NCBI GenBank assembly: GCA_002917075.1
Contig: NTMA01000071.1
Location: 124,001 to 188,000, forward strand
Source: Hawksworthiomyces lignivorus
Taxonomy: Eukaryota; Ascomycota; Sordariomycetes; Ophiostomatales; Ophiostomataceae
Length of the DNA: 64,000 nt
Direction: 5' to 3'
Under the pieces are notes generated by a model that saw only the letters and a program-made list of their open reading frames with translations, searched no databases and was not told where the DNA came from. The position numbers and the translations under genes were made by a program. Below, in pieces: positions 24,022-35,117 of this stretch. How positions within the stretch are numbered: the first letter of the stretch is position 1; each line of letters starts with the position of its first letter.

Positions 24022-26083
24022 CCGCCACCATTCTCCTCATTGGCATCATGGGCCTACTCTACTACCAGTCCGGCCACCGCGACACCCTCTCGGGGCCCTG
24101 GGCCGGTGGCCTTGGCCCTGATCCAGCATCAGACATGGCGCACGAAGCGCCCATACCACCGGCCCCGCCAGCACATCCCGACCCTCCGTCATCGCCGGAG
24201 CCGCCATCCGCGCCGTCAAAGCCGGAACAGCCCGCCACCCCTGAGATGCCCGAAAAGCCCGAAAAGCCAGCCGGCTCCATCAAGCACAGCTGGTCCGACG
24301 TGACCCTGCAGTACCCCATACCGCGCGAGTCGCTGCGGCCAGTGCCAACGGCCAGTGCGGCGATGCTCAAGGCGTTGCCCAAGATCCAGCACAAGTTCGA
24401 GCAGGAGACGGCGGCAGCGCGCAAGGTGCGGCTGGAGCGGCTAGAGCTCGTCAAGGCCAATTTCACGCACGCTTGGAGCGGCTACAAGGACAACGCCTGG
24501 ATGGCCGACGAGGTCAAGCCCATTTCGGGCAAAGCCGTGTCCCATTTCGGCGACTGGGCCGCCACTCTGGTCGATACTCTTGGTATGCTTTCTTTTATAG
24601 TGTCTTTTCTCTTCTGCTTCTTCCGAGCTGTGCATTTTCATTCACATTCTAACACTGCCGTCTCCGCTCTTCGACAGACACACTCTGGATCATGGGCATG
24701 CGCTCCGAGTTCGAGAACGCCGTCAACGCCATCGACGCAATCGACTTCAGCAAGACCAACGTCGAAGACGTCAACGTGTTCGAGACGACGATCCGCTACC
24801 TGGGCGGCTTCCTGGCAGCGTACGACCTGTCGGACGGCCAGTTCCCGTCGCTGCTGCACAAGGCCACGGAGCTGGGCGACATGCTGTACGTGGCCTTTGA
24901 CACCAAGAACCACATGCCGGTGACGCGCTGGAAGTTTGCCGAGGCGCGCAAGGGCCGCATCCAGACGCCGCACAGCTCGTCGCTGGTGTCGGAGCTGGGC
25001 TCGCTGTCGCTCGAGTTCACGCGGCTCAGCCAGCTGACGGGCGACCCCAAGTACTACGACGCGGTGCAGCGCGTCATGGACGTCTTTGAGGACCAGCAGG
25101 ACAAGACGCACCTGCCGGGCATGTGGCCAGTCGTGGTCGACGCCCTGAAGGCCGACTTCACGGTGGGCACGGGCTTCACCATCGGCGGCATGGCCGACTC
25201 GCTGTACGAGTACCTGCCAAAGGAGTACTTCTTGCTGGGCGGCGCGGTGCCCGCGTACCGCGACATGTACCTCAAGGCGCTGGCGACGATGAAGAAGCAC
25301 ATCTTCTTCCGGCCGCGCACGGCGTCCAAGAACCCGATGCTGTTTCCCGGCGACAAGAACGTCAACGGCAAGATCGCGGCCGACACGGTGCGCACGGTGC
25401 CGCGCGCGCAGCACCTGGGCTGCTTCGCTGGCGGCATGGTCGGGCTGGGGTCGCGGCTGTTTGAGCGGCCCGAGGACCTGGACGTGGCGCGGCAGCTGGT
25501 CGAGGGCTGCATGTGGGCCTACGAGGCGGCGCCGGCGGGCATCATGCCCGAGATCCTGACGGTGTCGCAGTGCCCGGCGGAGAAGGTGGACGGCGGCAGC
25601 GACGGGGCGGCGGCGCCCTCGTGCGCGTGGAGCGAGGCCGACTGGCACGACGAGGTGGCGGGGCGCTACCGGTCCAAGACGGCGCAGGGCGACCGCGTCG
25701 AGGCCGAGCAGCTCGTGGCCGAGCAGCACCTGGTGCCCGGCGTGCTCAAGTACGACGACAAGCGCTACATCCTGCGGCCCGAGGCCATCGAGAGCGTCTT
25801 CATCCTGTACCGGCTGACGGGCGACGAGACGCTGCTCGACCGCGGCTGGGGCATGTTCGAGGCCATTGTGCGCTGGACGCAGACGCCGCTGGCCCACACC
25901 GCGCTGCGCGACTGCACCACGCCCGACCCGCGCGACTCGTGGGCCGACAGCATGGAGAGCTTCTGGCTGGCCGAGACGCTCAAGTACTTTTACCTGCTGT
26001 ACGCCGAGACCGACCTGGTCAGCCTCGACGACTACGTGCTCAACACCGAGGCGCACCCGCTGCGGCGGCCGGAGGCGTCGTGA
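23991..26083 (+). CDS. Class I alpha-mannosidase (GH47), type II membrane protein
   Basis: Trims alpha-1,2-linked mannose from N-glycans in the ER or Golgi (family role). Exons 23991-24582 and 24678-26083 give 665 aa. A short basic head is followed by one membrane segment (about 9-24, TATILLIGIMGLLYY), a Pro/Glu-rich stem (about 45-100), and then the (alpha/alpha)7 barrel. Typical motifs are present: FTHAWSGYKDNAWMADE, VDTLDTLWIMGM spanning the intron, TRLSQLTGDPKYYDA, GTGFTIGGMADSLYEY, LRPEAIESVFILYR, DSMESFWLAETLKYFYLL, and the terminal NTEAHPL with the calcium-binding Thr. The start at 23991 gives a standard signal-anchor; the frame extends upstream but only from a non-ATG codon. Length and order are normal and nothing is broken. 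Confidence 0.94.
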
Positions 26084-27348
26084 GGAGAGGGAGAAAGGGT
26101 TTTTTTACGTAGGCAGATGGCATTGGATAGAACCGCCGACGTAGATAGAAGGGGTTGCTTTTTTTTTTTTTTTGTTTTTCTGGGTTCTGCCTCCACATGA
26201 AAGGCATGGGTTTTACTATTTTTGTCATGGCGTTCTGCGAATACGATGTGTTCGTTTCCCGGTCTGTATATGTATAATTTCACATACGGGCAGCCTCCGT
26301 TAGATGCGCTTCAGCCCCAAGAACAATTGTCAACTGGGCATTTATGGGCTATTACATCCCTTCCAAATAAAGGCTTGTATTCATCATTTGTGGATATGAT
26401 CGCGAAGTAATATAGCCAAGCCAGAATCCTGCGATCCTCTCGGCGATCCTCATTCTCTCGAACTCGTCTAAGCAGTCAATAATCGGGATCAGCCGCTAGC
26501 TCTTCTAGAGCAAGGAGCGCAAACCGAGCAGCTGGAGTTGCAACTGATTTTCCCACTTGCAAGACAAACACGGCGGGTCGCTTTTATTTCCTCTGACTCG
26601 GATTTAATCTGTGCTAATTATGAAGCTCGCGGAGAAGGTCTTTACCTCTTCCGTACAGCACTCATGTCCGTCGACTTTATCCGAGCAAAAGCCCCAGTGA
26701 CATCATAAGCGCATACAAGCTGAGCACAGCATTCTCTCCTACGAGTGCGAATACGGAGCACGCACACTATTATCTTTTAAACTTTTAGGGACATAGGTAT
26801 GTAGACAGTGCCAAAAGCCACTTTTCAACCACTGATTAACTGTCCCCTTCGGAGGGTCCCGGGGGGTGGCCAGGCACAAGCGCAAGGCGGATGACTGTAT
26901 GCGGGTACGGTCCATCCCCAACGGAAAAGTTTTTTGTAAGAATTAGTGAGAAACGGCGTCCGCATCTGGAAATTTTCAGGTTTTATGTGCCTTTTCTTAC
27001 GTCTTAGGGGCGGCTTTGCGCGGCTGTCAGAGACCCTGCGGCTCGGCAATAATCCATTGCCGACGTCCCTAAAAAAGGTGCAATCTCTAGGCTCTATGGT
27101 ACAAAGGGAAAGTAAAAAATTAAAATGTAAATCTAAAAGGTTTTATCGGAAGCATATTTGTATTGTTTCCTTTTTTCTTTCTTTTCTGGTGGATGGAAAA
27201 TTGGTCATAGAGCTGTCTGTATAAAACGGTTGTTTCTTTGTTTCTTCAACAGTCTTATTCGCATATTCTCTTCGCGATCTTTTTTTTGGGGACCACTTCT
27301 CTCCTGTCTCGTGCCTCTTTCTAATCTTCTCTGCCAAGAGGCCCAAAA
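26084..27348. other. Intergenic interval, mannosidase to Mpv17-like gene
   Basis: No gene supported. The right end (27170-27340) is T/C-rich, consistent with a fungal promoter and leader. Confidence 0.5.
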
Positions 27349-28580
27349 ATGACCGCGGGGTTGTTTTTGCGCTCGCTCTGGCGGCCGCAGCCGCTGCGCC
27401 AGCCGCAGAGTCGCGACTTATACCAGCTATCGCAGCAACCCGCAAATTGCTGCGCGCGGCCGCCGCGCAAGCAGATGCACCAGTCCGCACACCTCCACCT
27501 CCGCCTCCGCTTCCGCACATCGCAGCCCTCGATACAGGCGCAAGCGCAGCCGCGCGCACAACCACACACTGCCGCCGCCGTCCACCGTCCACCACCACCA
27601 CCGCACAGCGCCGCCCAGCGCCGACTGCAGTCGACCAGGGCCACCGCCGGCGAGCCGAACAACGCCAGCACGCTGCCGTCGCCCGCGCCCGCGCCTTCGG
27701 CCCTGCCCGATGTCGCCGCGCACAAGACCCTGCCGTCGCCGGGGGCGCCGCGCAGCGATCCGATCCCCATCGCCAACAATGTGGCGCCGCTGCCGCTGTG
27801 GCAGCGGCTGGGCCCGCTGACGTGGGCGGCCGACTCGTTTGGGCGCGCGCAGCGGCGGCGGCCCTACGTCACGCAGCTGTGCGCGGCGCTCGTCATCGCG
27901 CTGTGCGCCGACCTGTCCGTGCAGCGCATGAACCGGTCGCGCGCGCCCTACGACCCCTACCGCACGGTACGGTCGCTGGTCATCGGCGGCATCTCGGCCA
28001 TCCCGGGCTACAACTGGTGCGCTCTCTCCCTTTGGTTCCCCCCTCCTCCCTCTTTTCGTCGCTAACCTCTGCTTTTTGTCTTCTCTCCAGGTTCGTCTTC
28101 TTGGCGCGCAACTTCAACTACTCGTCGCGGTGGCTGTCGATCGGCATCAAGGTCGCCATCAACCAGATCGTCTTCACGCCCATCTTCAACACCTACTTCT
28201 TTGGCATGCAGGCGCTGCTGGCCGGCGAGACGCCGCAGGAGGCCTGGGACCGCGTGAAGCGCACGGTGCCCATCAGCATGGTCAACTCGCTCAAGGTCTG
28301 GCCGGCCGTCACCGCCTTCAGCTTCACCTTCATCCCGCTCGAGTACCGCAGCATCTTCTCGGGCGTCGTCGCCATCGGCTGGCAGACCTACCTGATGTAC
28401 CTGAACCGCAAGGCCGAGGACGAGGAGGCGGCCAAGCTGGCGGCGGGGGCGACGACAGCAGCTGGACGCAGCACCAGCACCAGCACCAGCAGTGCCGCCG
28501 TCACAACGCTGCCGGCTGCGGCCACGGCGGTATCTGCCGCGCCCGCCTTGGCGGGTGCGTCGGCGTCGCCGAAACCGTGA
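27349..28580 (+). CDS. Mpv17/PMP22-family membrane protein, probably mitochondrial
   Basis: Small integral membrane protein family of the mitochondrial inner membrane or peroxisome (Sym1/Mpv17); proposed to form channels. Exons 27349-28016 and 28091-28580 give 385 aa; the intron splits the Trp codon of the GYNW motif. Residues 1-130 are Arg/Pro/Gln-rich with almost no acidic residues, as expected for a mitochondrial targeting presequence but unusually long. The core (about 145-345) has RRPYVTQLCAALVIALCADL, then YDPYRTVRSLVIGG, and the signature block KVWPAVTAFSFTFIPLEYR followed by WQTYLMYLNRK. Typical family members are about 170-250 aa, so both ends are extended; the C-terminal tail is an Ala/Ser/Thr-rich low-complexity run. 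The start is the first in-frame ATG. Confidence 0.88.
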
Positions 28581-29056
28581 TCGGGCTGGCTCTTCCAATT
28601 AGCGAGCGGCGCTAGATGCAACTCTTCTTTTCTTGCACAGCATATTAGACTACGCATACACTTGCACTTTTTCTTTTGTTCTGGGTTCATAGACATATAC
28701 CAAGCACCGAGCGTGGGTATAACACATACTTTTTTTTTCTTTAGCATACACAAATAGACAGCGTTACCTTATCTTACATATACTCCTTTACCAGAAGAAA
28801 GTGACAACAAAAGACTTCTGTTTGTCTGTATACTAGACTGGTATTAATTTCGAAGGAAGCAAACGATTCGATTACCTATAAAAAGATCAAATCATCAGTT
28901 TCAATTCTCATCTTCAAAAATAAACTTGAACTCTTGCACATCCACACTGTTCAGATACTGCTATTCAGATTTTCTTAAATACTATCGATATCAAACAACT
29001 GCTGTGATCAGGATGCCAAGCCCGAAGACGACGTATCTTTGCTGCGCTAGAGCAGC
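28581..29056. other. Spacer before SNF2 remnant
   Basis: Holds the 3' end of the Mpv17-like gene. AT-rich, no coding signal. Confidence 0.5.
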
Positions 29057-30011
29057 ATGACCCACGACGCTGTCGCAGAGGTTCTGAACGGCTTAACTGA
29101 CCCAACCGATTTCTAACACGCAGAGAACGTCGCAGCACAGATCGCCAAACTGACGCGTCTGCTCAGAAAAACCGTGTCAGGCGGCATGCCCGACCTGGAA
29201 TACGCAGCGACTTTGGCAGGGTTTGATACCACGGATGATTGGAAAAAGCTCACATTGCCGCTCGAGTTCGACGATGACGAGAAGAACAATATTCTTTCCT
29301 TTAAGCCCTATCAGGTTGTGGATGCAGCGGCGATTATATCTAGAGTACGACAGCCGCTCCGGTCTGCCCTTCTTGCCAACGAAATGGGCACCGGCATCAT
29401 ACGAAATAACCAATCACACAAAATCAGTCAGTTTGTTCAGTTGGTAGCAGTGATTCCCACATCAAGTGGATGTATGACCACGTCTCCCAAGAAAAGACGG
29501 AACTGAGTCGACAAAAATGGCTCAACAAAACCTCGCACCACAGGTCAACGAAGCCGAAATCTCTACGACTGGCGCATGGCGCTCAGATTCAATTAGTTAC
29601 CACGTCCATCTGATCCTCCAAATGGGGGAAACGTGTTCTTCGTGATCTGGTGAGTACATCGCCGCCGATTCCAAATGGCACGAGCGTCTCCCTACACACG
29701 GCACCATTCTAGCATACAAGTTCTTTCCGTCGAAGGCGAACATCCTCTCGAAGCAAACATTGCCCTCAAGTACACCCCATACGAATACCGTCTTCACGCC
29801 CCCGCCGACCAACTGTCCGGCTGCTCGGCCTGAAACACCCGACGCTTCAGTGACAAACAACGAAGTCATCCAGGCCAGAGTGAAGACGGCGGAGCACTGG
29901 CTTGCCGAACTCCGATCCGCCGCTGCCACTTTCTTTGACAAGATCGGAGAACCCCAGAATATTTTCGATGAAATCACGAACGAAACCGAACCCATGGTCT
30001 ACGCCAATTGA
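29057..30011 (+). pseudogene. Truncated, degenerate SNF2-type helicase remnant
   Basis: An ATG at 29057 opens a 24-nt exon, a 45-nt GT-AG intron and then a frame at 29126 resembling the N-terminal part of fungal SNF2/DEAD-like ATPases: KPYQVVDAAAIISRV followed by ALLANEMGTG. In intact relatives the last residues continue into the Walker A lysine (GTGKT); here the frame runs instead into unrelated residues and stops at 29506. Further frames downstream (29760-30011 and others) are interrupted and carry no helicase motifs. This looks like a 5' fragment of an SNF2 gene that lost its ATPase core, or a decayed copy. Alternatively it is a young orphan gene; I consider decay more likely. Confidence 0.5.
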
Positions 30012-30618
30012 TCCTTTGAAGCAAGACCATGGGAACCACATCAGACACGAGGTCGCGTCATTTTTTCTCGCGCGGGGGGAGATTGTCAAAAATTGCATTG
30101 TGGTCAAGTGTGTCTCTTGGCCATGGTAAGATGAATGATAAGTCATGACGAGATAGATGAGTAGTTACAGCGAGATGGTTGCGATGTTAGAGGGAAGCAA
30201 GCGGCACTGTCAGAAGCAGAAATGACATCAGAGCCGTCTACCAGGGAGAACGGCGTGCTAGACTGGGTCGCCATAGAAGCAAGCCTTGCTTGTTATTTTA
30301 ATTCACATACTGAGTTGGACCGAAGAAACATCAAGAAAGAAATAAATGAAAAAAAATTACATCTCGAGAGAAAAACGCAATCAAAACAATGAAAATTGTC
30401 AAAATTCTCAGTTTCGGAATGCTGTCGACTCACAAAAAGTCGTTTGGGCGCAATTTTCGTGATTACGTAATGGAGATGGTGCGGCAAAACTTCACCTAAA
30501 GCTTCAATCTGATGATATCAGCTGTTTCTTGTTCGCAGCCAAGCACTTTCACGCCGCCATTGGCACGCCGCTCTTTTCTCTTTTTCTTCTCTGTCTTTTT
30601 TATCTTTCTTTCCGTGCA
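30012..30618. other. Upstream region of dihydroorotate dehydrogenase
   Basis: No gene supported. The stretch from 30580 to 30615 is T-rich, directly ahead of the start codon. Confidence 0.5.
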
Positions 30619-32223
30619 ATGGCATCTCTGTATCTGCGTGCCAGGGCCCCTCTGGCGCCGCTACTACGGCCGGTGCGCAGCCCTCGAATTACCCTCTCGA
30701 CCCGGCAATCCCTCGTCGCCCGCAGATCCGCCTCAAGCTCGACCATCAGCACGACCACCAGCACGACCACACAACAGGCGCCCCTCACTGCCTCCACTCT
30801 CCCGAATGAGACCGGCTCTGTCTCCCGCCTGCGTGTGGCCTTCTTCGTCACGTCAATTGGCGCCTCCCTCTTCCTGATCTACCTCTACGCCACAGACACC
30901 CGGGCATCCGTCCACCGGTGGGCCGTGCCGCCGCTGATCCGCGTGCTCTACCCCGACGCCGAAGAAGCGCACCACGTCGGAACTGAAGCGCTCAAGGTCC
31001 TGTACCGCCTCGGGTTGCACCCGCGAGACCGCACGGACGGCCGCGGGGCGGCGGGCGACCTGGCCGTAAGCGTGTTCGAGGCCGAGCACGAGCTGGCCAA
31101 CCCGGTGGGCATCTCGGCGGGCCTAGACAAGGATGCGGACATTCCGGACGCGCTGTTTGCGCTGGGAGCGGCGGTTGTGGAAGTCGGCGGCTGCACGCCG
31201 CGGCCGCAGGCGGGCAACGCGCGGCCGCGCGTGTTCCGCGTGCCCAGCGTGGACGGGCTGGTCAACCGGTACGGGCTGAACTCGGTCGGGGCGGACGCGC
31301 TGGCGGCGCGGCTGCGGACGCGCGTGCGGGCGTTTGCGCGGGCGCGCGGCCTGCGCGAGGCGGACGTGCTGTCGGGCGCGGCCGGCGTGCCCGTGGGCAG
31401 CCTGCAGCCGGGCCGGCTGCTGCTGGTGCAGGTGGCCAAGAACAAGGACACGGACGAGCACGACGTCGCCGCCGTCGCCGACGACTACGCCTACTGCGTG
31501 CGCCGCCTGGCGCCCTATGCCGACGTGCTGGTCGTCAACGTCAGCAGCCCCAACACCCCGGGCCTGCGCGACCTGCAGGCCGTCGAGCCGCTGACGCGCA
31601 TCCTGGCGGCCGTGGTCGACGAGGCGCAGAAGACGGGCGGCGGCAGCACAACAGCAAAGCCGTCCGCCGCCGTCGAGGCCGGCCTGCAGACCCTGCGCGC
31701 CCGCCCACCCCGCGTCATGGTCAAGGTCTCGCCCGACGAGGACGCCGACGCCCAGATCGACGGCATCTGCGAGGCCGTCTGGGCCTCGGGCGTCGACGGC
31801 ATCATCGTCGGCAACACCACCAAGCGCCGCGACGGCCTCGTCCCCCCCAAGCTCGCCCTGCCCCCCGCTGAGCGCCGCAACCTCGCCGAGACCGGCGGCT
31901 TCTCCGGCCCCGCCATGTTCGACCGCACCCTCGCCCTCGTCGCCCGCTACCGCAAGCGCCTCGACGAGCACGCCCTGCGCGCCGGCGGCGACGGCGACGG
32001 CGACGCCTCCGCTGCCGCCGCCTCTGCTGCCGTTCAGCCGCCTAAGACGCTGTTCGCATCGGGCGGCGTCACCAACGGCGACCAGGCTCTGCGCCTGCTC
32101 AACGCCGGCGCCAGCGTCGCCATGCTATACACGGGCCTCGTCTACGGTGGCGCCGGCACTGTGACGCGGATCAAGGAGGAGATGCGCGAGCAGGTGGCGG
32201 CGCAGCCCAAGTCGGCAGCATAG
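30619..32223 (+). CDS. Dihydroorotate dehydrogenase (quinone), class 2, mitochondrial
   Basis: Fourth step of pyrimidine synthesis: oxidises dihydroorotate to orotate and passes electrons to ubiquinone at the mitochondrial inner membrane. Single exon, 534 aa. Residues 1-65 are Arg/Ser/Thr-rich (targeting presequence), and one membrane span lies at about 73-91 (VAFFVTSIGASLFLIYLYA). The FMN barrel follows: NPVGISAGLDKDADIPDALF, VEVGGCTPRPQAGNARPRVF, NRYGLNSVGAD, then VVNVSSPNTPGLRDLQ with the class 2 catalytic Ser at 310. Next come VMVKVSPDED, IIVGNTTKRR and the phosphate-binding end FASGGVTNGDQALRLLNAG plus YTGLVYGG. Two Ala/Gly-rich insertions (about 340-360 and 455-475) are not part of the core. 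It is convergent with the SET gene. Confidence 0.95.
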   Translation: MASLYLRARAPLAPLLRPVRSPRITLSTRQSLVARRSASSSTISTTTSTTTQQAPLTASTLPNETGSVSRLRVAFFVTSIGASLFLIYLYATDTRASVHRWAVPPLIRVLYPDAEEAHHVGTEALKVLYRLGLHPRDRTDGRGAAGDLAVSVFEAEHELANPVGISAGLDKDADIPDALFALGAAVVEVGGCTPRPQAGNARPRVFRVPSVDGLVNRYGLNSVGADALAARLRTRVRAFARARGLREADVLSGAAGVPVGSLQPGRLLLVQVAKNKDTDEHDVAAVADDYAYCVRRLAPYADVLVVNVSSPNTPGLRDLQAVEPLTRILAAVVDEAQKTGGGSTTAKPSAAVEAGLQTLRARPPRVMVKVSPDEDADAQIDGICEAVWASGVDGIIVGNTTKRRDGLVPPKLALPPAERRNLAETGGFSGPAMFDRTLALVARYRKRLDEHALRAGGDGDGDASAAAASAAVQPPKTLFASGGVTNGDQALRLLNAGASVAMLYTGLVYGGAGTVTRIKEEMREQVAAQPKSAA

Positions 32224-32587
32224 AAAAAAGAGACTCGGGACTTGATTTTTTTTTTCTTTGTCTTGCATTTGCATTTTCGTGTCTGTCTGCTTAAAAGTTT
32301 AGAAAAGGTAGCCATTGCCTAACGCCCATGTGTATATCGTGTACCATCATGAATATTTATTTCCAACCACAAGATTATGCTTCTGCTTCTGTCTCAATCT
32401 TCAATTTGGACTGGCCAAAATGCCGCCAAAAGTTCCCGTGGTATCATGCCCGTGAAAGCCAGAAGGAAATAAAACGCCCAAAATGCTCAAGTCCTTGTTT
32501 CTTGTTCAAACACTCATCCACTTGTTCCCCCTTCTTCCACCGCGCTGGCGGTTAGTATTTCACTCAAGGCGAGCGATTCACCTTCTG
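32224..32587. other. Convergent spacer, DHODH and SET genes
   Basis: 364 nt with both 3' ends. A T-rich run follows the DHODH stop codon. No coding signal. Confidence 0.5.
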
Positions 32588-34425
32588 TTATATATCCTCG
32601 ATCTTTGCGATCAGCGCCTCCAGCTCTGCTATCCGAGCCAGCTCTGCGATGCTCGGCCACCCGCCGCCACGCCACTGCATCTCTGCTAGTGCCGCCCGCA
32701 GCTGCGGCAGGGCTCCTGCCCAGTCGCCTGTTGCTGCGTACAACTCTCCAAGTGTCTCAGCCAGGCCTGTGGGTCCGAACGGGTCCGCCATTGGCATGAT
32801 TGACTGTCCTTCTACTCCAGCGGCCGCCATGTGCTCGTCTCCTGGTCTCAGAACTCCCTCCTGCACGAAGAGGTCGCGCGCCTCGAGTGCCTTCTGCAGA
32901 GCTGCCTGCATCTGGCCATCGTCGACGAGCTGTTGGATCCTGTCGGGCAGCTCGCGCAGCCGGAACCGCCGCGCATCTGAGGCGGCGAGGGCCGCTGCGT
33001 CGCCGCCCGCACACAAACTGCACTGGCATTCGAAGCCCCAGCGCCGGCGAAAGATCTTCTGGCGCTGAGCGTGGGGGAGTAAGTCGGGAATATCTTTCAT
33101 TGTGTTAGTGTTTCTCCTTTAATCAATTTGAGAAGCAAGATGGAGCAGGAAAAAGGGAACAACTCACAACTAAGCGTCAACTCCTCGCCCCTTTCAATGT
33201 CGCGGGTGGCCCAGACGACCATGGTGAGAGGTACTTCTGAAACTTGCGCGATTAGGCTGTGTCATCGTTAGCTGTGCTTTTCGACGGCCGCTAAAAAAGG
33301 AGCGGTCTGACTTACTTTGGCCTGCAATCGTGGTTGAATGTCTGCATAGAAAAGTTAGCACAAGATCTCGAAGACAGCCTGCTTTGTGAAATAGAAATGG
33401 AGCAAATAACATACGGCAACATTCGGGAACAGCGCCTTGAAGGCATAGCCCTTGATCGCCACCGGAAACGCATTGCTGGCAAAGACGTTCTCTTCGTGTG
33501 AGAACACAGGTGCCTTCGGCTTGGGATGTGCATATCGCGGAAGGATGTGAAGCGCTTCTCGAATGCGCCGTGCAGTAGCTGGCGGCAGCTGATCTACGGC
33601 GGCCCGCCACAGCCGGTGCCGGTCTTGCGGCGTCTCGTGGCCCAGCCCGTGATCGTCCTCACGCGAGCCCAGCTCCAGCACCTCTTCCTCCGATAGTCTC
33701 TTGTAATGTGCGAGCAGCGCCGGCCGGTCCACCATAACAGCCTCGCCGGCGCGGATCGCCCGCACAGCCACCGCGCCCAGGCCCTTGCTTGTCGTTTTCT
33801 TTTTGTTTTTTCCTTCCTCTCCATTGCTGAGCTGGCCGACAGGGCGGATTTCGAACGCTGGTGGCAGCGCAGCAAACTGGTCGAACACGCGCAGGGCGTG
33901 CGGATACAAAGCGAACTCATGAGGGTGCATCAGGTGTGCGGCCATCTCGGGCGTCGTGAGGATGCTGACACCTTGGAAGGCGCTATCGTCTTCGCCACTG
34001 CTGCTGCCGTTGACAGACGCAGCGACACCGCTCCCCACACCACTAGCTGGCAGCGAGGCGACTGTGTATACGCAGTAGCTGGTCTCGGCGCCGCACACAG
34101 GGCGATGCGTCCAGGGGTGCCAGTTGCGCGGATCCGAAGGGTCTCTGCTGGGTTCGTCGACGAGCGACGCGGCCGTCTGGTTGCGCTTTGCGATCCAGCG
34201 GTGCTGCCGCACACCGCCCCTACCTATAGGAACGGGACAAGCGTTTGGTGGGCCGTCGAGGAGCCGACGGAAGTAGGCGTCCGGAGCGGCTGCACATAGC
34301 TTGGGATCGACGACTATGATAGAAGTGTATTTCTGAGCGGAAGCGGCCGCAGCGCAAGGTGGTGAAACGAATGAGAATGCTAGCAAAACGGCTGCATAGC
34401 CATTTCTTCCCTTGTATCTCGTCAT
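32588..34425 (-). CDS. SET-domain protein (SMYD/SET5-like) with an N-terminal signal peptide
   Basis: Putative lysine methyltransferase fold. Exons 34425-33415, 33341-33316, 33256-33168 and 33093-32588 give 543 aa. SET blocks are seen in order: GLGAVAVRAIRAGEAVMVDR (about 217-236), TFNHDCRPN (338-346, the AdoMet/knot motif), ATRDIERGEELTLSY (ending at 376), and the post-SET zinc cysteines in WGFECQCSLC (398, 400, 403). The last part is helical and may be TPR-like. Oddity: residues 1-30 (hydrophobic AAVLLAFSFV then PPCAAAASAQ) look like a cleavable signal peptide, and the next 150 residues hold several cysteines and sequons, so the protein may enter the secretory pathway instead of the nucleus. 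Splice sites have good CTAAC branch points. Enzyme activity and substrate are unknown. Confidence 0.85.
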
Positions 34426-35117
34426 TATGAATGGTATAATGCAGCTCTTGCCGCAGATGGTGTTTTAGTCGGCAATGTCGAAATGTAATAGGAGAATTGA
34501 AGAGGCGAAGGCAATGATATCATTACGAACTTGATGCTATCGTTCATAGAAGAGATGATCTATGTTAACAAAAAGAAAAAAGTCATAGATATGGGCATGA
34601 GAACAGTGCTTGCCTGTCATGATAAAAATTCTCAAATATCAAAATGTGCGTTCACCATAGGGAGCCAACTGCAACAGCACCTCGCAAAAGATATTCAGTC
34701 ACACAGTCCTGTCAAAGCTAAATCACAACCACACAAATTTGAATTTTTTTTATTATAATTATTTCATTGCCTGTGGTCAATTATTTCTGAGACCACGTCC
34801 TTGTGTGTTTGACTGTCACACATGCCGTGTGCTAGAGGATGAAGATTTCCAACTTCTGCTATCACTTAACACCATCGCTGATACCCAGTTCCAATATCCT
34901 TTTGCACTGTGACCCAAAATAAATACCAACAAAGGGGAAGAAGAAAAAAAAAGTAATAGAATAAAGAATATGTGAACGTATATGAGAAAGCCGTATGTAC
35001 AACTCGCACCAGCCGTAGAGAAGAAAAAGCCCGTGATTGTGTCGCATTTGAACGCCGATATTACATTTCTCACCTCCCAATAAAACAGGATAACTGACAA
35101 TAGAAATTTGCACAAAC
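34426..35117. other. Intergenic interval between two minus-strand genes
   Basis: Promoter of the SET gene plus 3' end of the acyltransferase gene. No other coding signal. Confidence 0.5.

Noticed and set aside
24638..26056. 472-codon open frame antisense to the mannosidase
   Set aside because: Shadow of a GC-rich gene: Arg/His/Val-rich composition, no motifs, while the sense frame is a complete GH47 protein.
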